This document shows, piece by piece, positions 39,128-47,412 of a DNA stretch of 64,000 nucleotides. The first letter of the stretch is position 1, and each line of letters starts with the position of its first letter. Source of the DNA: Flavobacteriales bacterium (lineage in GTDB: Bacteria; Bacteroidota; Bacteroidia; Flavobacteriales_F; PHOS-HE28). The position numbers were made by a program, and so were the translations under genes. The DNA is taken from NCBI GenBank assembly GCA_016705545.1, contig JADIYA010000001.1, positions 372,001-436,000 on the forward strand, in the 5' to 3' direction. The notes under the pieces are model-generated. The model saw only the letters and a list, made by a program, of their open reading frames with translations, made no database searches and had not been told where the DNA came from.

Positions 39128-41767
39128 ATGAGCCAGCCCGCCACCACGCCCTTGATGCGGCAGCACGCCGCCATCAAGGCCAAGCACCCCGATGCGCTGC
39201 TGCTCTTCCGGGTGGGCGATTTCTACGAAACCTTCGGATCGGATGCCATCACCGCCTCGCGCGTGCTGGGCATCACCCTTACAAGCCGCAACAATGGCGG
39301 CAGCCGGGAGGAGCTGGCTGGCTTCCCTTACCACCAGCTCGACAACTACCTGCACAAGCTGGTGCGCGCCGGGCTGCGCGTAGCAGTGTGCGATCAGCTC
39401 GAGGACCCTAAACTGGCCAAGACCATCGTGCAGCGCGGGGTCACGCAAGTGGCCACGCCCGGCGTATCCTTCAGCGATCAGGTCGTCGACCGTCGCGATA
39501 ACCATTGGTTGGCCGCGCTCTGCGGTGGCGAAGGGGGCTATGGCGCCGCCTTCCTAGACGTCACCACCGGCGAGTTCCTGGTGGCGGAGGAAGGCGCCGA
39601 AGCCATGTCCAAGCTCCTCGACGGCCACGTGCCGCGTGAATTGCTTTACCCCAAAGGCCGCTCCGATGCCTTCATCGACACCCACGCGGGCCGTACTTAT
39701 GGCTATGCGCTCGATGATTGGGCCTTCGCCGATGAATTCGCCCGCGAGCGTCTGCTCAGCCATTTCGGTACCGCTTCGCTGAAGGGCTTCGGCATCGAAG
39801 AGCTGCGCTTGGCGCAACGGGCAGCCGGTGCGGTGCTCCACTACCTCAGCGAGACACGCAACGACCGGCTCGCGCACATCGCGCGTGTAAGCCGCTTACG
39901 CCCAGGCGATCATGTGGGCCTAGACCGCTTCACCATCCGTAATCTGGAACTGGTAGCGCCAACAAGCGAAGGCGGACGCAGTCTTTTACAGAGCATGGAC
40001 CGTTGCGAGACGCCCATGGGCAGCCGCCTGCTGAAGCGCTGGACCCTCTTCCCACTTATTGACCGTGCCGCGATCGCTGCTCGGCACAATGCGGTCGGCG
40101 CGCTGAAGGACGCCCCGGCAGCCTCGGAAATGCTCGGCACTGAACTGCGCGCAGTGGGCGACCTCGAGCGGCTCGTGGGCAAAGCCGCCGCCGCGCGCAT
40201 CGCCCCGCGTGAACTGCTGCAATTGGCGCAGGCATTGGAGGCTTCGGAACGCGTGCGCATCGCGCTCAGCTCCCAGCCGGGCGCTTTATCTGAAGCAGCC
40301 GTCGACGTGACTCCACCGATGGAGCTGGCCAGCGAGCTGCGCGCAGGAATCGAACCGGAAACGCCTGCCACGCTGGCCAAAGGCGGCGTGATCAGCAGCG
40401 GCAACAGCATCGAGCTCGATGAGCTGCGGCACGTCACAACACACGCCAAGGAACTGCTGCTCGATGTGCAGCGCCGGGAGACCGAGCGCACCGGGATCAG
40501 CTCCTTGAAGGTGGGCTACAACAATGTGTTCGGCTATTACCTCGAAGTACGCCACACCCATAAGGACAAGGTGCCTTCGGAATGGGTGCGCAAGCAGACG
40601 CTCACCGGGGCTGAGCGCTACATCACTGACGAACTGAAGTCGCTGGAAGAGCGGATCCTTGGCGCCGAGGAGCGGATCCTCGCACTTGAACAGGAGCTCT
40701 ATGCCGCGCTCGTGCAGCGCATCTCCGGCCATATCGGAGCCCTTCAGTCCACCGCGCATGCGCTAGCACGGCTCGATGTGCTGCGCGCCTTCGCCCTGAA
40801 TGCCGCTGCGCTGCGCTATTGCCGGCCTGAAGTCAATGAGGGAAGGGCGATTGACATCCGCCAAGGCCGGCACCCCGTGATCGAGCAGTTGCTGCCCGCT
40901 GGCGAGACCTATGTGGCCAACGATGTGGTGCTCGACCCTGACGACCGGCAGATCACGGTGATCACCGGTCCCAACATGAGTGGCAAGAGCGCGTTGCTGC
41001 GGCAGACGGCGCTGATCGCGCTCATGGCGCAGATGGGCAGCTATGTGCCCGCGAGCGCCGCGCGCATCGGCTTGGTGGACCGCGTATTCACGCGCGTGGG
41101 CGCCAACGACAGCCTGAGCACCGGAGAGAGCACCTTCATGGTGGAGATGAACGAGAGCGCGAGCATCCTTAACAACCTCAGCGACCGGAGCCTGGTGCTG
41201 CTCGACGAGATCGGCCGAGGCACCAGCACATACGATGGCATCTCCATCGCTTGGGCCATCGCCGAATACCTGCATGAGCACCCCATGAGGCCGCGCACCC
41301 TCTTCGCCACGCATTACCACGAGCTCAATGCCATGGCCGACAGCTTCCCGCGCATCCGCAACGCCAGCGTGGCGGTGCGCGAGGTCGATGGGCGCGTGCT
41401 CTTCCTGCGGCGATTGGTGCCCGGCGGCAGCGACCGCAGCTTCGGGATCCATGTGGCGCAGATGGCCGGCATGCCCGCAGCGGTGGTGCAGCGCGCGAAG
41501 AAGGTGCTCGCCCATCTGGAGCGTGCGCATGCGGGCAACCTAGGCGAGGACGAACCGGCCGGCCAGCGTAGTTCTCCCAGCCTGCGCGGCCTTTCACACG
41601 AACCGCAGCTCAGCATCTTCCAGCTCGACGACCCCGCCTTGGAGGCGATCCGCGAACAGCTCAATGAGCTCGACATCGACACGCTCACCCCGGTTGAGGC
41701 GCTGCTGAAGCTCAATGAAATCAAGCGCATGGCTGGCGCCGGAAAAACGAAGCTGCGGAAAGCTTGA
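39128..41767 (+). CDS. mutS: DNA mismatch repair protein MutS
   Basis: 879 residues from ATG 39128. The mismatch-reading F-x-E is in GDFYETFG (about 32-39), so this is true MutS and not MutS2. Connector, lever and clamp regions follow (KVGYNNVFGYYLEVRHTHKDKVP in the clamp). The ATPase has Walker A TGPNMSGKSALLRQ (about 613-626), GESTFMVEMNE, Walker B VLLDEIGRGTSTYDG and the switch ATHYHEL. It recognises mismatches and calls MutL. The YfhO-type gene starts 4 bases after the stop. Confidence 0.95.
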   Translation: MSQPATTPLMRQHAAIKAKHPDALLLFRVGDFYETFGSDAITASRVLGITLTSRNNGGSREELAGFPYHQLDNYLHKLVRAGLRVAVCDQLEDPKLAKTIVQRGVTQVATPGVSFSDQVVDRRDNHWLAALCGGEGGYGAAFLDVTTGEFLVAEEGAEAMSKLLDGHVPRELLYPKGRSDAFIDTHAGRTYGYALDDWAFADEFARERLLSHFGTASLKGFGIEELRLAQRAAGAVLHYLSETRNDRLAHIARVSRLRPGDHVGLDRFTIRNLELVAPTSEGGRSLLQSMDRCETPMGSRLLKRWTLFPLIDRAAIAARHNAVGALKDAPAASEMLGTELRAVGDLERLVGKAAAARIAPRELLQLAQALEASERVRIALSSQPGALSEAAVDVTPPMELASELRAGIEPETPATLAKGGVISSGNSIELDELRHVTTHAKELLLDVQRRETERTGISSLKVGYNNVFGYYLEVRHTHKDKVPSEWVRKQTLTGAERYITDELKSLEERILGAEERILALEQELYAALVQRISGHIGALQSTAHALARLDVLRAFALNAAALRYCRPEVNEGRAIDIRQGRHPVIEQLLPAGETYVANDVVLDPDDRQITVITGPNMSGKSALLRQTALIALMAQMGSYVPASAARIGLVDRVFTRVGANDSLSTGESTFMVEMNESASILNNLSDRSLVLLDEIGRGTSTYDGISIAWAIAEYLHEHPMRPRTLFATHYHELNAMADSFPRIRNASVAVREVDGRVLFLRRLVPGGSDRSFGIHVAQMAGMPAAVVQRAKKVLAHLERAHAGNLGEDEPAGQRSSPSLRGLSHEPQLSIFQLDDPALEAIREQLNELDIDTLTPVEALLKLNEIKRMAGAGKTKLRKA

Positions 41768-41771
41768 TCGC

Positions 41772-44702
41772 ATGACCCCAGGTGCCATCGACCAGCGCGC
41801 TAAGGCGTGGGCAAGGCGCTGGGGATGGCTGCTGATCGCTGCGGCGGCGCTGCTGGCCTATTGGCCGTTATCGAGCTTCCAGTGGGCACTGACGCACGGC
41901 GATACGCTCAACTGCTGGCTGCCCTGGCGATGGTTCATCGCCAGTTGCCTGCACGACGGGCAGTTCCCGTTATGGAATCCGCATCAGCAATTCGGTTACC
42001 CCATGCACGCTGACCTGCAAGGCCCCAGCTGGTACGTGGAGGCCATCGCGCTGGGCGGCACCGCCGGCCAAGGCATTCATGTGCTGCAGGCGCTCTTCCT
42101 GCTTTACGTGATGATCGGTGGATGCGGCATGATGCGCCTTATCCGGAACCTGCATGGCGATGCGCGAGCTGGATTGCTGGTCGGCATGGCGTACGCGCTG
42201 GGCGGCTTCTTCACTGGCCATCAGCAGCACTTTTATGCGGTGATCAGTGCGGCTTGGATGCCGTGGCTCTTCGACGCCTTCCTGCGATTGATGCAAGAAC
42301 CCGGCTGGAGACCTGCTGCTCGCGTGTCGCTCTTCCAAGGCTTGCTGCTCACCGGCGGCAATCACACCTTCACCATCATCGGGGCCTATCTGCTCGCTGC
42401 CTTGTTCGCTCTGCAGGCGTGGCGCACTTGGCGAGCTGACGGTTCAAGGGCGCTTGGTCCGTTGCTCTTGTGGAGCATGGCTGCTGCGATCGGATCGGCC
42501 GTGGTGGGTGCAGGCGCACTTCACGCTTGGATCGATGCCGGTCCGCATCTGGCCCGCAGCGGTGCATTGGCTTATGAGATCGCCACACAGGGGTCGGTCA
42601 CGTGGCCAGCGCTCACTTCATTGCTCTTCCCTTTTGCAGTCGGGACTGATCAGGTGCGCATCGGTGCCGATCCGAGCATGGCCAACCTTTACATGGGCCT
42701 GATCACGCTGGTGCTCGCGACGGCATCCTTGTTCCGCCATCGCACGGCAAACGAGAACCTTCTGCTGATCACCGGTTTGCTCTGCGCATGGATCGCCGTG
42801 GGTCCGGCGATGCCTATTCACCGCTGGGCCTTCGAGCATGTCCCCGGCTTCGATCTGTTCCGCTTCCCCTCCTATTTCATGGTGTTCTCGTGGCTCGCTG
42901 CTATGATCCTGGCCGGCGGCACCATCACCGCGTTGCTCAATGGGCACCTCTCCCATCGGCACTTGGCCTGGCCGCTCGGCGCAGCGCTGCTCGCGGTGGC
43001 GATGCTATGCGGAAATGCCATTTCCGGCCTGGGTGCGGATGAACCCGGCATCAGCCTGTTCGAGCGGATGCGCGGCATGCACATGAGCAAGCGCTTGCTG
43101 CTCGGGGCTTGCGCGACACTGCCCGCAATGATCGCCGCCCTTGTGCTGGCGTGGCGGCGCAGGCTTGGCTTCGCCGCCTTGATCACGCTGGTCAGCATCG
43201 AAATGGCTTGGAACAGTTCCCTCGCGGTTTGGAATACCGCCGTGAGCGATATGCCGCCCCAATGGCTGCACCGCCGATTGAGCGCGTTGAGCGACGGGCC
43301 GGTGATCCCGGATGGCCGGCCGATGGATTCGGATGCGGATACGCGCAACAAGCTGATCTACCTGGGCCACGCCACGCAGGACTACCTCGGCGGCTTTTCG
43401 CGCGATGGCGTGAACAGCTTCTGGCTGCGCAACGCCATGGACCTCGAGGTCGTGCACACGGCGCTCTGGGACGCGATGGCGCGGCAGCCGGTGGCCTACT
43501 TGGCGGATTCGATCATCGCTTTCGATGCCTACCGCAAGGAAGCAGTCTCAGCGAATCGTGACAGCGGTTTAGTGGTGCTCATGCCCGGGCACACCACGAC
43601 CATCGCCCAGCGGCGCACAGGCAATGACATGGCCTCCATGACCGCATTCGATCGCAACACATTCACCTTGGCATGCAGCACTGCCGGGCCAAGGTTGTTG
43701 ATCCTGCAGCAGAGCTCTTACCCCGGCTGGGAGGTGGTTATTGATGGATCGCCGAGCGCCCTGCTGAATGTGAACATCGCCGCCATGGCGGTGGAAGTGC
43801 CCGCTGGTGAGCATACCGTGGTCTTCCGTTACGGCAAGCCACTCGTTCCATGGCTGCTCGCGCTCTCGCTTTCGGGCTTCTTCGTGCTGCTCTTCGCACT
43901 GAGCTGGGCCCACCGCCTGAGCCTTGCAGGCGCCGGAGCGCTGGCTGCCATGGTATGCTGGTCGCTCTTCGCGCATGCGCCCAAGAAAGAGCGTCTGCCC
44001 AGCGCGGTGGAGAACATGATGGTTAGCCCGCCGCAGGAAGCAAGGGTCGTTGTTAATGACGATGGCCATTGCCGTAAGGTCATAGCGCGATCGAAACGAG
44101 ACGTAGCCTCGATACGGGCCAGCGAGATCACGGATGTTCCCGAGCTGAAGGAACTGCTGGCATCCTCATCCGCTTTGCACTGGATCGACGCCGGACTGAA
44201 AGCCGACCCCGCCGTGCGCGCTGCGCTGTTGGACCGATTCGAGGCGCATTTGCACAGTCAGGATGGGGGTGCTGCACACGTTGAATTGAAGCCCCGCGCC
44301 AGCGCCCCGCCATGGCAGCTGCTCCATGCCGAAGAAGACGAGCTCCGCGCGCTGACCAAGGATCAGCCCTTCGGCCCCGGCCACGAGTTCGAACTGGCCC
44401 CATTGAAGGAGCTCCGTCATGGAACCCTGGTGCTCGATGCCATGGCCGCCGTCCCCGGTGCCCGCGCGGTATTCGTGGTGGAGCGCAAGAATGGCGACCG
44501 CACCACGGCCTACATCGCCCAGCCCATGCGGGTGCCCGGTACGGTGCAAGGCGCTGTGCCCGTGTACGCTGCACTCCCCATGGACGAACTCTGGCGGGCT
44601 GATGAACGGCTCAAGGTGTACACCTGGTCGCATCAGGGCGATTCCATCAGCATCGGCGCCTTCCGCATCCGAATCGCAGACCGGCGCTTCGATCGCTGGT
44701 AG
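41772..44702 (+). CDS. YfhO-family multispan membrane protein
   Basis: 976 residues. Ten or more membrane segments lie in the first ~480 residues, with the early block LTHGDTLNCWLPWRWFIASCLHDGQFPLWNPHQQFGYP (about 40-77), typical of YfhO and GT-C-like glycosyltransferase proteins, where an acidic D/N near the first loop is catalytic. Another segment pair lies near 690-740 after a periplasmic domain containing SSYPGWEVVIDG, a YfhO signature. The last ~220 residues are soluble and not recognised. Such proteins are thought to glycosylate surface molecules using lipid-linked sugars; the substrate is unknown. It follows mutS by 4 bases but is functionally unrelated. Confidence 0.75.
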   Translation: MTPGAIDQRAKAWARRWGWLLIAAAALLAYWPLSSFQWALTHGDTLNCWLPWRWFIASCLHDGQFPLWNPHQQFGYPMHADLQGPSWYVEAIALGGTAGQGIHVLQALFLLYVMIGGCGMMRLIRNLHGDARAGLLVGMAYALGGFFTGHQQHFYAVISAAWMPWLFDAFLRLMQEPGWRPAARVSLFQGLLLTGGNHTFTIIGAYLLAALFALQAWRTWRADGSRALGPLLLWSMAAAIGSAVVGAGALHAWIDAGPHLARSGALAYEIATQGSVTWPALTSLLFPFAVGTDQVRIGADPSMANLYMGLITLVLATASLFRHRTANENLLLITGLLCAWIAVGPAMPIHRWAFEHVPGFDLFRFPSYFMVFSWLAAMILAGGTITALLNGHLSHRHLAWPLGAALLAVAMLCGNAISGLGADEPGISLFERMRGMHMSKRLLLGACATLPAMIAALVLAWRRRLGFAALITLVSIEMAWNSSLAVWNTAVSDMPPQWLHRRLSALSDGPVIPDGRPMDSDADTRNKLIYLGHATQDYLGGFSRDGVNSFWLRNAMDLEVVHTALWDAMARQPVAYLADSIIAFDAYRKEAVSANRDSGLVVLMPGHTTTIAQRRTGNDMASMTAFDRNTFTLACSTAGPRLLILQQSSYPGWEVVIDGSPSALLNVNIAAMAVEVPAGEHTVVFRYGKPLVPWLLALSLSGFFVLLFALSWAHRLSLAGAGALAAMVCWSLFAHAPKKERLPSAVENMMVSPPQEARVVVNDDGHCRKVIARSKRDVASIRASEITDVPELKELLASSSALHWIDAGLKADPAVRAALLDRFEAHLHSQDGGAAHVELKPRASAPPWQLLHAEEDELRALTKDQPFGPGHEFELAPLKELRHGTLVLDAMAAVPGARAVFVVERKNGDRTTAYIAQPMRVPGTVQGAVPVYAALPMDELWRADERLKVYTWSHQGDSISIGAFRIRIADRRFDRW

Positions 44703-44706
44703 GCGC

Positions 44707-44736
44707 TTGCGGGCTCCGATCGCGCATCTATATTTG
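44707..44736 (+). promoter_or_regulatory. Promoter of tRNA-Gly
   Basis: TTG (44707-44709) and TATATTTG (44729-44736) are separated by 19 bases, an exact match to the Bacteroidota -33/-7 pattern. The tRNA begins 11 bases after the -7 box. Confidence 0.6.
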
Positions 44737-44746
44737 CCGCCCCATT

Positions 44747-44819
<73 letters not shown>

Positions 44820-44824
44820 CAGAA

Positions 44825-44848
44825 GATGCCTCCCTCACGGGGGGCATC
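44825..44848 (+). terminator. Hairpin terminator after tRNA-Gly
   Basis: GATGCCTCCC pairs with GGGGGGCATC around a TCAC loop, with one T-G pair, followed by GCTCGTTTC. It also separates the convergent tRNA-Leu. Confidence 0.65.
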
Positions 44849-44861
44849 GCTCGTTTCTGGG

Positions 44862-44946
44862 TGCCCGGGGCGGGACTTGAACCCGCACAGCCCTTACGGA
44901 CCAAGGGATTTTAAGTCCCTCGTGTCTACCATTTCACCACCCGGGC
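44862..44946 (-). tRNA. tRNA-Leu (TAA)
   Basis: 85 bases on the minus strand. Acceptor GCCCGGG with CCCGGGC, anticodon arm AGGGA-CTTAAAA-TCCCT with anticodon TAA, a long class II variable arm and T arm with GGTTCAAGTCC. CCA is not encoded. Its 5' end lies only 8 bases after the pdhB stop, so it is probably processed from the pdhB transcript. Confidence 0.96.
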
Positions 44947-44954
44947 GGTAACCT

Positions 44955-45938
44955 TCACTTCACCAGGTACATCGCCTCCTTAACGGCGCGCACCACTTTA
45001 GTCACGCTCGGCAAGGATTCTTCAATGAGTCCCGGCGCGAAGGGCAGCGGCGTATCGGCCTGATTGATCCGCAGCACGGGCGCATCGAGGAAATCGAAGG
45101 CATCCTTCTGCACGCGGTAAGCGATCTCGCTGCTGATGCTGGCCACGGGCCAGTTCTCATCGATCACCACCAAGCGGTTCGTCTTGCGCACGCTGTTGAT
45201 GATGGCGGCATGGTCCATCGGACGGATGGTGCGCAGGTCGATCACCTCCGCATCGATGCCTTCCTTCTTCAGTTCATCCGCAGCAGCGAGCGCCACCTTC
45301 ATCATCTTCCCGAAGGAGACCACGGTGACGTCCTTGCCTTCGCGCGCGATGGCGGCCTTGCCGATCGGCAGCAGGTATTCGCCATCGGGCACCTCGCCCT
45401 TGTCGCCGTACATGCGCTCGCTCTCCATGAAGAGCACCGGGTCGTCGTCACGGATCGCGGCTTTCAAAAGGCCCTTGGCATCGTATGGATTGCTGGGCGT
45501 GATCACCTTAAGGCCGGGCACGTTGGCGTACATGGCCTCGAAGCTCTGGCTGTGGGTGGCGGCCAACTGGCCCGCGCTGCCGTTGCCGCCGCGGAACACG
45601 ATGGGCACGTGGAATTGGCCGCCGCTCATCTGGAGCATCTTGGCCGCGTGGTTGATGATCTGATCGCTGGCGAGCACCGCGAAATTCCAGGTCATGAACT
45701 CCACGATGGGGCGCAGGCCATTCATGGCCGCGCCCACGCCGATGGCCGTGAAGCCCAGTTCGGCGATCGGGGTATCGATCACGCGCTTGGGCCCGAACTC
45801 CGCCAGCATGCCCTTGCTCACCTTGTAAGCGCCATCGTACTCGGCCACTTCCTCACCCAGGAGGAACACGGTCGGGTCGCGGCGCATCTCTTCGGACATC
45901 GCTTCATTAAGGGCCTCTCGGAATTGGATGGTGCGCAT
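44955..45938 (-). CDS. pdhB: Pyruvate dehydrogenase E1 component, beta subunit
   Basis: 327 residues, the normal size of a separate E1-beta. Key parts are TVFLLGEEVAEYDGAYKVSKGM with the thiamine-diphosphate-activating Glu, IDTPIAELGFTAIGVGAAMNGLRPIVEFM, and the C-terminal transketolase-like domain (DVTVVSFGKMM, IDLRTIRPMD, VVIDENWPVASISSEIA). It pairs with an E1-alpha subunit, not present in this window, to decarboxylate pyruvate and feed acetyl-CoA. TACATTCG at 45960-45967 on the minus strand is a possible -7 box. Confidence 0.93.
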   Translation of the reverse strand: MRTIQFREALNEAMSEEMRRDPTVFLLGEEVAEYDGAYKVSKGMLAEFGPKRVIDTPIAELGFTAIGVGAAMNGLRPIVEFMTWNFAVLASDQIINHAAKMLQMSGGQFHVPIVFRGGNGSAGQLAATHSQSFEAMYANVPGLKVITPSNPYDAKGLLKAAIRDDDPVLFMESERMYGDKGEVPDGEYLLPIGKAAIAREGKDVTVVSFGKMMKVALAAADELKKEGIDAEVIDLRTIRPMDHAAIINSVRKTNRLVVIDENWPVASISSEIAYRVQKDAFDFLDAPVLRINQADTPLPFAPGLIEESLPSVTKVVRAVKEAMYLVK

Positions 45939-45995
45939 GTGCGGGCTGTTTCGGGGCAGCGAATGTAGCGGGCAGCGGTTGGCCTGTAATCGCAG

Positions 45996-46027
45996 AGGCC
46001 CCGTCCGCCTTACGGTGGACAGGGCCC
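45996..46027 (-). terminator. Hairpin terminator of the 5'-nucleotidase surface protein
   Basis: GGCCCCGTCCGCC at 45997-46009 pairs imperfectly with GGTGGACAGGGCCC at 46014 onward, about 20 bases after the stop codon on the minus strand. Confidence 0.6.
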
Positions 46028-46046
46028 CTGGATTGAGTGCGTTGGG

Positions 46047-47412
46047 TCAGCGCCGGATCATCAGCCTTTCGGTGCGGATCGCGCTGCCGGCAGCGATGCT
46101 CACCAGGTACATGCCGTTGGCCAGTTCGCCATTCAGCGCGATCGTGGCGTTCACCAGACCGTCCTGCACGCCGATCGTACGCTGGGCCACGCGCTTGCCG
46201 AAGCTGTCGTAGATGTCCACGTTGATGGACTCCACGCCCTGCTCCACATTGCGCAGGCTCACGAAGAGCAGATCGCCGTTGTTGGGGTTCGGGTACATGG
46301 TCACGCTCCGCTCGGACAGACCGGCGCTGCTGGTCGAGCTCTCTTGGGCTATGCCAGAGCTGCAAATCGTGGTGAGCTGGCACACATCGCCGTAGGGATC
46401 GCTGCTGTGGCACCAGCTGGCGCCGTTATCGAAGCTGGCGCGCACATCCACCTCGTAGGTCTTTCCGCAGGTGAGGCCAGCCGTGTTCACGAAGTACTGC
46501 CCCGTGGCGCTGGTCTTGACGATCGTAACATTCTCCGAAGAGATGCGGAAGCGGAACTGATAGCGGTTCACGTTCACCCAGTTGCAGTTGTTGTTCAAGC
46601 GGCGCACAGGCTTGGCATGCACGTACACGTTGTTGCCGATGGCGCGGCTCTGTCCGCAGCTCAGGTATTGGTTGCCGGGCAGGTCCATGAGCTTGGTGCG
46701 GGGGCATTGGGCTCCAGCGCTGTTGAGCATGAAGCGGCAGGCAGGTCCCCACGCATTGTACGTGCCGTTCACGCGGCCGCGCACTTTCACGTTGTAGAAC
46801 TGTCCTTCTTGCAGCTGGTTTCCAGCCCAGCCATTGATGCGGAAGTGGCAGGCGCGGGTGGCGCTTACCGGCAGTCCGTTTGTGGTATTGTGGCTCTGGA
46901 AGCGCTTGAAGCTGTAGCCGCCATTGGGGTTGTACCACCACATCTGGTAGCCGCTGTTGGCGTTGCTCACGCCGTACTGCGCGCTTACTGCGGCATTGGC
47001 ATCGGCCACCACGTACTCCGAGCCGCAGCTCGTGGAACGCCAGTCCATCTTGTCACAGCTGGTGCTGATCAAGCGGTCGGTGCCCACGGGCAGGCAGAAG
47101 CCCTCGTTGCCGAGGATGGCGCTGGTGGCGCCGCTGGTGAAGCCGCCCTGGCCGAACTCGTCAGTCAGGTTATCGATCAGGCGCACGCTGCTGTTGATCT
47201 TCAGCAGGTAGCCGCCGCCTACGATACCGTCCCCGCCGCCGTCGGATACCAAGAGGTAGAAGCAGCCGTCGGGCAGGCAGGTGGCTTCGGAGCCGTTACC
47301 GATCAAGGCGCCGCCGCCGCTCTGCACAAGGGTGTTGGTGCCTTGCTCGAGCAGTTGCCAATCCAGATCGTCAATGCCATCGGTCTGGTAAACGAAGTCG
47401 AGGTCGGTGGTG
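46047..47412 (-). repeat. Extended C-terminal cassette, copy 2
   Basis: An inverted, highly similar copy of 1890-3261, from CTTDLDFVYQ to the stop. Stretches such as VDIYDSFGKRVAQRTIGVQDG and NSAGAQCPRTKLMDLPGNQ are unchanged. Confidence 0.8.
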
